A DNA stretch of 7,060 nucleotides from Pseudomonadota bacterium (GTDB taxonomy: Bacteria > Pseudomonadota > Alphaproteobacteria > Sphingomonadales > Sphingomonadaceae). A model generated the notes under the pieces. The model was not told the origin of the DNA and made no database searches. It saw only the letters and a list, made by a program, of their open reading frames with translations. The DNA is taken from assembly GCA_023413015.1 (NCBI GenBank), contig JAEZQR010000199.1, positions 1-7,060 of the forward strand, in the 5' to 3' direction. Below are positions 1-4,382 of this stretch, piece after piece (position 1 is the first letter of the stretch; each line of letters opens with the position of its first letter). Made by a program: the position numbers and the translations under genes.

Positions 1-386
1 AGGCGCTTCATCTCCGGGTTGAGCGGCCCCATCGAGCTGCCCTCGCCCATCACCTCGAGCGTGACGCCCTGGCGGATATCGCTCTGCCCCCGGCCATCGG
101 CGATCAGCGACTGAGTCGCCCAGCTCAGCATGTTGATGAAGCCTGGTGCCACTGCGAGGCCGCGCGCGTCGATCTCGCGCTCGCCGCGTGCCGTACCGCC
201 GACCGCGACGACCCGGTCGCCCTCGATCGCCACGTCACCGACGACGGGCGCCCCGCCCGAGCCGTCGTAGATGGTGCCGCCCTTGATCACCACGTCATAG
301 ACCGGTGCCGAGGCTTCCCCGCCCCCGCCCGCCGTGCACGCCGCAAGCGCCAGCGCTGCGCAACCGATCAGAAACCGCTTAGTCAT
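1..386 (-). CDS. D-aminoacylase-like amidohydrolase lipoprotein, N-terminal part (partial)
   Basis: The reading frame is open from an ATG at 386 down to the left edge, giving 128 visible residues. The start is supported by a Shine-Dalgarno-like AGGGAG at 399-394, 7 bases upstream. Residues 1-17 form a lipoprotein signal: a basic start, a hydrophobic core, and a lipobox LAAC with Cys17, followed by a Gly/Ser-rich linker. From about residue 30 the YDVVIKGGTIYDGSG segment and APGFIN (80-85) match the N-terminal beta-sandwich and first barrel strand of the amidohydrolase superfamily, nearest to the N-acyl-D-amino-acid deacylase group. The family hydrolyses amide bonds; the substrate here is unknown. 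The usual HxH after PGFID is absent (Leu87 and Trp89 instead), and the family's GNCG cysteine region reads GEGSS. It is transcribed divergently from the DUF3089 gene. The family call is good; the enzymatic activity is uncertain. Confidence 0.85.
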   Translation of the reverse strand, partial: MTKRFLIGCAALALAACTAGGGGEASAPVYDVVIKGGTIYDGSGGAPVVGDVAIEGDRVVAVGGTARGEREIDARGLAVAPGFINMLSWATQSLIADGRGQSDIRQGVTLEVMGEGSSMGPLNPEMKR

Positions 387-393
387 CAAGGTT

Positions 394-399
394 CTCCCT
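394..399 (-). promoter_or_regulatory. Ribosome binding site of the amidohydrolase gene
   Basis: Read on the minus strand, AGGGAG lies 7 bases upstream of the ATG at 386. It supports this start, which also gives a complete lipoprotein signal peptide. The 56 bases between the two divergent start codons (387-442) must hold or overlap both promoters, but I see no convincing -35/-10 pair there. Confidence 0.6.
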
Positions 400-432
400 G
401 CCCGCGCCCCATGCTATGCGCCGCGCGCAATC

Positions 433-437
433 GGAGG
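433..437 (+). promoter_or_regulatory. Ribosome binding site that decides the DUF3089 gene start
   Basis: GGAGG lies 5 bases before the ATG at 443. It favours 443 over the in-frame ATG at 416, which has no comparable site and would add nine polar and basic residues in front of the membrane anchor. Confidence 0.65.
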
Positions 438-442
438 CAAGC

Positions 443-1567
443 ATGGCGGCACGTCGTTTCCTGTGGGTTATCGCGATCATCACGATGCTGGTGATCGCCG
501 CGGCGTTCGCCTACCGCATCTTCGGCACGCAGATCATGCGCGCCGCGATGGTGCCGAGCGTGTCGTTCGAACAGAGCGCGAAGGCGCCCGACCCGCTCTA
601 CGGCAAGGTCGACGGCTGGCTCGCGCACCCGGCGCTGCCGGACAATCCGGCGCGCTGGGCGCCCGAAGGCTATGCCGCCGCGCCGAAGCCATGGGCCGCC
701 GTCTTCTACATCACGCCCACCGCCTATCTCAGCCGCGACCGCTGGAACGCACCGCTCGACGACGCCGCCACCAACGAGCGACTCGCGATCTTCCTGCGCA
801 GCCAGGCGACGGTGTTCAACGGCATCGCCGAGGTCTGGTCGCCGCGCTACCGGCAGGCGACGTTCGGTGCGTTCCTGACCAGCGCGGCCGATGCGCAGCA
901 GGCGCTCGACTTCGCCTATGCCGACGTGCGGCGCGCCTTCGACAGCTTCGTCGACAGCGTGCCCGCCGACCGGCCGATCATCCTTGCCGGGCACAGCCAG
1001 GGCTCGCTCCACCTGCTGCGCCTGCTGCGCGAACGCATCGCCGGCCAGCCAATCGCCAGGCGCGTGGTCGCCGCCTATGTCGTCGGCTGGCCGGTCTCGA
1101 CCACCGCCGACATTCCCGCGCTCGGCCTGCCCGCCTGCACCGCCGCCGGCGAACCGGGCTGCATCCTGAGCTGGCAGAGCTTCGCCGAACCGGCGGAGCC
1201 CAAGCAGGTGACGGATGTCTATGATGCGACGCCCGGCTATACCGGCCGCCCGCGCAAGGGCACGCCGATGGTCTGCACCAACCCGCTGCTCGGCCGCCCC
1301 GGCGATGCGCCGGCGTCGGCGAACATGGGTTCGCTCGTGCCGAACGGCAGCCTGACTTCGGCCAAGCTCGAACCGGGACGGGTCGGCGCGCGCTGTGACG
1401 AGCGCGGCTTCCTGCTGATCGGCGAGCCGCCGGAGGGCTTCGGCAAGTTCGTGCTGCCCGGCAACAACTATCACGTCTACGACTATCCGCTGTTCTGGGC
1501 GAACCTCCGCGCCGACGCCGAAGCGCGACTGAACGGCTGGCAGGCAGCGCAGGGCAGCCAGCGGTGA
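443..1567 (+). CDS. DUF3089 family alpha/beta hydrolase-like protein, membrane-anchored
   Basis: This 374-residue protein has a short basic N-terminus and one hydrophobic segment (about residues 6-26) that looks like an uncleaved signal anchor, so the bulk should lie outside the cytoplasmic membrane. GHSQG at 183-187 is a nucleophile elbow with Ser185, preceded by a hydrophobic strand (PIILA). The C-terminal NNYHVYDYPLFW segment (341-352) offers His344 as a catalytic histidine. This combination is typical of the DUF3089 family, which resembles esterases and lipases but has no established substrate. All four cysteines (232, 240, 278, 318) lie in the C-terminal half and could form disulfides in the periplasm. 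The stop codon overlaps the GTG start of ruvX by 4 bases (GTGA), so the two are probably translationally coupled. An in-frame ATG at 416 is a weaker alternative start. The family call is firm; the function is unknown. Confidence 0.88.
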   Translation: MAARRFLWVIAIITMLVIAAAFAYRIFGTQIMRAAMVPSVSFEQSAKAPDPLYGKVDGWLAHPALPDNPARWAPEGYAAAPKPWAAVFYITPTAYLSRDRWNAPLDDAATNERLAIFLRSQATVFNGIAEVWSPRYRQATFGAFLTSAADAQQALDFAYADVRRAFDSFVDSVPADRPIILAGHSQGSLHLLRLLRERIAGQPIARRVVAAYVVGWPVSTTADIPALGLPACTAAGEPGCILSWQSFAEPAEPKQVTDVYDATPGYTGRPRKGTPMVCTNPLLGRPGDAPASANMGSLVPNGSLTSAKLEPGRVGARCDERGFLLIGEPPEGFGKFVLPGNNYHVYDYPLFWANLRADAEARLNGWQAAQGSQR

Positions 1568-2037
1568 TCACCACCGACACCGCCGCCTTCGCCGAGGCGC
1601 TGCCCCACGGCGGCCGCCTCGCCGGCCTCGACGTCGGCACCAAGACGATCGGGCTCGCGCTGTGCGACGCCGGCTGGTCCTTCGCCTCGCCCGCCGACAC
1701 GATCCGCCGCACCAAGTTCACCGCCGACTTCGAGGAGCTGAAGCGCTTCGTCGCCAAGGAAGGCGTGAAGGGCCTCGTCATCGGCCTGCCGCTCAGCATG
1801 GACGGCAGCGATTCCCCTCGCACCCAATCCACCCGCGCCTTCGCCCGCAACGTCGTCCCGCTCGGGCTTCCCATCCTGCTGTGGGACGAGCGTTGGTCGA
1901 CGCAAGCGGTCGAGCGCGCGATGATCGACGCCGACCTCAGCCGCGCCAAGCGCGCCGAGCGCGTCGACAAGCTCGCCGCCGCCCATATCCTGCAGGGCGC
2001 GATCGACGCTCTGGCCTATCTGCCCGGAGCCCGCTAG
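1564..2037 (+). CDS. ruvX: Putative pre-16S rRNA nuclease / Holliday junction resolvase-like protein RuvX (YqgF)
   Basis: This 157-residue protein has the RNase H-like YqgF fold, slightly longer than the usual 135-150 residues because of an N-terminal extension of about 20. GLDVGTKTIGLAL (21-33) carries the first catalytic aspartate, Asp23. VIGLPLSMDGS (72-82) is the conserved central loop. LLWDERWST (105-113) carries Glu109, and RVDKLAAAHILQ (133-144) carries the last acidic residue, Asp135, so the active-site set looks complete. Members of the family in E. coli process the 5' end of 16S rRNA; the Holliday-junction role is older and less certain. The start is GTG, overlapping the upstream stop codon. 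No in-frame ATG exists near the N-terminus and no strong Shine-Dalgarno is visible, which fits translational coupling to the upstream gene. pyrB follows after 12 bases. Confidence 0.93.
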   Translation: MITTDTAAFAEALPHGGRLAGLDVGTKTIGLALCDAGWSFASPADTIRRTKFTADFEELKRFVAKEGVKGLVIGLPLSMDGSDSPRTQSTRAFARNVVPLGLPILLWDERWSTQAVERAMIDADLSRAKRAERVDKLAAAHILQGAIDALAYLPGAR

Positions 2038-2049
2038 ACAGCGGCTTTA

Positions 2050-3021
2050 ATGACTCGCGCGAAGCTAGACGGCGTCCACCCGTTCCCGCACCGGCATCTG
2101 CTCGGCATCGAAGGCCTTCAGCCGTGGGAGATCGAATATCTCCTCGACGAGGCGGAGCGCTGGGTGGAGTTCAACCGCCTGCCCGCCAAGCGCGACAACC
2201 GGCTCGCCGGGCTCACCCAGATCAACGCCTTCTTCGAGAACTCGACGCGCACGCTGCTGTCGTTTGAGATCGCCGGCAAGCGCCTGGGCGCGGATGTCGT
2301 CAACATGACGGTCGCCGCCTCGTCGGTGAAGAAGGGCGAGACGCTGCTCGACACCGCGCTCACGCTCAACTCGATGCATCCCGACGTGATCGTCATCCGG
2401 CACGACGCGTCGGGCGCGGTGCAGCTCATCGCCGAGAAGGTCGACTGCCCGGTGCTCAACGCCGGCGACGGCCGCCACGAGCATCCAACGCAGGCGCTCC
2501 TGGACGCGCTCACCATCCGCCGCCGCAAGGGCCGCATCGCCGGGCTGACGGTCGCGATCTGCGGCGACATCCTGCACAGCCGCGTCGCCCGCTCGAACTT
2601 CCAGCTCTTGGGCGCGCTCGGCGCCAAGGTGCGCGCGGTCGCGCCGCCGACGCTCCTCGGCGCGGACGTCGACCGCCTCGGCGTCGATGTCTACACCGAC
2701 ATGGACAAGGGCCTCGACGGCGCCGACGTGGTGATGATGCTCCGCCTCCAGCGCGAGCGCATGTCGGGCGCCTATGTCCCGTCGACGCGCGAATATTTCC
2801 GCTTCTACGGCCTCACCCAGGAACGCCTCGCCGCCGCCAAGCCGGACGTGCTGGTGATGCACCCCGGCCCGATGAACCGCGGCGTCGAGATCGACACTGC
2901 GGTCGCTGACGATATCAGCCGCTCGGCGATCACCGAGCAGGTCGAAATGGGGGTCGCCGTGCGCATGGCCTGCCTCGACGTGCTGACGCGACGACGCCGC
3001 GGCATGGAGGGCTGGGCATGA
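2050..3021 (+). CDS. pyrB: Aspartate carbamoyltransferase catalytic subunit
   Basis: PyrB condenses carbamoyl phosphate with L-aspartate to give N-carbamoyl-aspartate and phosphate, the committed step of pyrimidine synthesis, in the cytoplasm. The 323 residues carry the full signature set: FFENSTRTLLSFE (61-73) with the carbamoyl-phosphate loop STRT (65-68), SSVKKGE (91-97) with the lysine contributed to the neighbouring active site, IRH (116-118), HPTQALLD (145-152), GDILHSRVARSN (172-183), LRLQRERM (231-238) and HPGPMNRG (271-278). The N-terminus extends about 20 residues before the first conserved helix; in Pseudomonas-type ATCases this extension carries nucleotide regulation. The stop overlaps the ATG of the pyrC-like gene by 4 bases, as expected for subunits made together. 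There is no obvious Shine-Dalgarno in the 12-base gap after ruvX, so pyrB translation probably depends on coupling. Confidence 0.97.
   Translation: MTRAKLDGVHPFPHRHLLGIEGLQPWEIEYLLDEAERWVEFNRLPAKRDNRLAGLTQINAFFENSTRTLLSFEIAGKRLGADVVNMTVAASSVKKGETLLDTALTLNSMHPDVIVIRHDASGAVQLIAEKVDCPVLNAGDGRHEHPTQALLDALTIRRRKGRIAGLTVAICGDILHSRVARSNFQLLGALGAKVRAVAPPTLLGADVDRLGVDVYTDMDKGLDGADVVMMLRLQRERMSGAYVPSTREYFRFYGLTQERLAAAKPDVLVMHPGPMNRGVEIDTAVADDISRSAITEQVEMGVAVRMACLDVLTRRRRGMEGWA
3006..3011 (+). promoter_or_regulatory. Ribosome binding site for the pyrC-like gene
   Basis: GGAGGG lies inside the end of pyrB, 6 bases before the ATG at 3018. It favours that start over the second in-frame ATG at 3054, whose nearest match (GGGAG at 3037-3041) is 12 bases away. 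Confidence 0.55.
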
Positions 3022-3057
3022 ACAGCCCGACCAATAAGGGAGCCGGGCTGGGCATGA
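3009..3057 (+). repeat. 13-base direct repeat spanning two alternative start codons of the pyrC-like gene
   Basis: The 13-mer GGGCTGGGCATGA occurs exactly at 3009-3021 and again at 3045-3057. Each copy contains an ATG, at 3018 and 3054, in the same frame because the offset is 36 bases (12 codons). The first copy also contains the pyrB stop codon. Confidence 0.9.
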
Positions 3058-4280
3058 GCGTGATCGCCTTCACCAACGTTCGCCTGATCGATCCTGCGAC
3101 CGGGCTCGACCGCACCGGCACGCTGATCTTGCGTGACCGCGAGATCGCGGCACTCGACGGCCCGGTGCCCGAAGGGGCGCAGGTCATCGACGGCAAGGGC
3201 CGCGTCCTTGCCCCCGGCCTGATCGACGCCGGCGTGTTGAAGGCCGACGCGGCGGCGTGCCTTGCCGGCGGCATCACGCGCGTGCTGCTGATGCCCGACC
3301 AGTCGCCGCCGCTCGACGATCCGGCGCTGGTCGAACGCGCCCAGCGCATCGGCAAGCCGCACGTCTGGGTCCACCCGCTCGCCGCCGCGACGCGCGGGCT
3401 CGAGGGCACCGAGCTGGCGGAGATCGGCCTGATGCAGATCGCCGGCGCGGTCGGCGTCGCCACAGGGCGGCGCTGGATCGGCGACAGCGGCGTCATGTAT
3501 CGCCTGATGCAGTACGCCACCGCCTTCGACCTCGTGATCGTCAGCCATGCCGAGGACGCTTCGGTCGCCGGCGACGCCGCGGCGACGGCGGGCGAATATG
3601 CGACCCGTCTGGGCCTGCCCTCCGCCCCCGCCTTCGCGGAGGCTCTAGCGGTCGCGCGCGACGTGCGCTTGGCCGAGGCGACCGGCTGCCGGCTGCATGT
3701 CCGGCAGGTCACCACCGCCGAGAGCATCGACATCGTCCGCCGCGCCAAGGCGCGCGGCGTTCGCGTCACCTGCGGCGTCACGCCCGCGCACATGCTGCTC
3801 AGCGACCATGCGACGGTTGGTTACCGCACCTTCGCGCGGCTCTCGCCGCCGCTGCGCAGCGAGGCCGACCGGCAGGCGGTGCTCGACGGCCTCGTCGACG
3901 GCACGATCGACGTGATCGCCTCGGGGCATGACCCCCGTACGCAGGAGGACAAGCGCCTCCCCTTCGCCGACGCCGAGCCCGGAATGGTCGGCGCCGAGAC
4001 GCTGCTCGCGCTGTCGCTGGGCCTCGTGCGCGACGGCCGCCTCTCGCTGCCCGCCTTGCTCGCCCGCCTCACCGCCAACCCCGCGAAACTGTTCGGCGTC
4101 CCCGGCGGTCGCCTCGCCCCCGGAGAGCCCGCCGACCTCATACTATTCGATCCCGACGCCCCTTGGCGCATCGACGCCGACAGTCTCCGCGCCTCGTCCG
4201 ACAACACGCCGTTCGATGGCCTGCCGGTGCAGGGGCGCGTGACGATGACGGTCAAGGGCGGCGATATCGTGGAGCCTTAA
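3018..4280 (+). CDS. pyrC': Dihydroorotase-like protein, probably the non-catalytic PyrC' subunit of ATCase
   Basis: This 420-residue protein aligns along its length with type I dihydroorotase (remembered B. subtilis PyrC as reference), but the active site is gone. After PGLID (66-70) the HxH ligands are Gly72 and Leu74, and about 12 residues holding the substrate-binding arginine (HLREPG region) are missing. The MPN asparagine is Asp94. The metal-bridging acid region reads ATGR (148-151). The HVST histidine is Gln230, and the final catalytic aspartate is Gly303. Only His177 of SHAED remains. In Pseudomonas putida an inactive DHOase-like chain of about 424 residues, encoded by a gene overlapping pyrB, is needed to assemble dodecameric ATCase; the same role is the best inference here. 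Starts at 3018 or 3054 are both possible; 3018 has the better Shine-Dalgarno, while 3054 (MSVIAFTNVRLID) begins at the conserved region. It is likely to be annotated simply as dihydroorotase. Confidence 0.9.
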   Translation: MNSPTNKGAGLGMSVIAFTNVRLIDPATGLDRTGTLILRDREIAALDGPVPEGAQVIDGKGRVLAPGLIDAGVLKADAAACLAGGITRVLLMPDQSPPLDDPALVERAQRIGKPHVWVHPLAAATRGLEGTELAEIGLMQIAGAVGVATGRRWIGDSGVMYRLMQYATAFDLVIVSHAEDASVAGDAAATAGEYATRLGLPSAPAFAEALAVARDVRLAEATGCRLHVRQVTTAESIDIVRRAKARGVRVTCGVTPAHMLLSDHATVGYRTFARLSPPLRSEADRQAVLDGLVDGTIDVIASGHDPRTQEDKRLPFADAEPGMVGAETLLALSLGLVRDGRLSLPALLARLTANPAKLFGVPGGRLAPGEPADLILFDPDAPWRIDADSLRASSDNTPFDGLPVQGRVTMTVKGGDIVEP

Positions 4281-4288
4281 CCTCGCTA

Positions 4289-4302
4289 CCGTAGTTATAC
4301 GG
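4289..4302 (+). repeat. Short inverted repeat after the pyrC-like gene
   Basis: CCGTA-GTTA-TACGG is a perfect 5-base stem with a 4-base loop, 8 bases after the pyrC' stop. No T-run follows, so it is a poor intrinsic terminator. The embedded GTTATAC could equally be a -10-like element, but no good -35 lies 16-18 bases upstream. Confidence 0.3.
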
Positions 4303-4304
4303 CA

Positions 4305-4343
4305 CTGTGTCGAGAGTCGTGCGTTCAGCACTTCAGGACACAG
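4305..4343 (+). repeat. Inverted repeat in the leader of the kinase gene
   Basis: CTGTGTC at 4305-4311 pairs perfectly with GACACAG at 4337-4343 across 25 bases. Inside it GTGC (4319-4322) pairs with GCAC (4328-4331). The intergenic stretch 4281-4382 otherwise shows nothing I can name. A stem of this size is close to chance expectation for 100 bases. Confidence 0.3.
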
Positions 4344-4382
4344 GCGTAACGTTCCGAGCGGGCGGCAGCGAGGCGATGGGCG

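Noticed and set aside
334..1224. A 296-codon plus-strand frame overlapping the DUF3089 gene
   Set aside because: Its composition is Arg-dominated, which is typical of a +1 shadow, and it conflicts with both the amidohydrolase start and the DUF3089 frame.
386..1474. A 362-codon open frame on the minus strand, opposite the DUF3089 gene
   Set aside because: It is an antisense shadow of a high-GC gene: Arg/Gly/Ala-rich with no family motif, while the plus strand carries GHSQG and a membrane anchor.
4351..4355. GGAAC on the minus strand, as in the -35 of EcfG general-stress promoters
   Set aside because: No GTT element lies 16-18 bases downstream on that strand, and there is no minus-strand gene there to serve.
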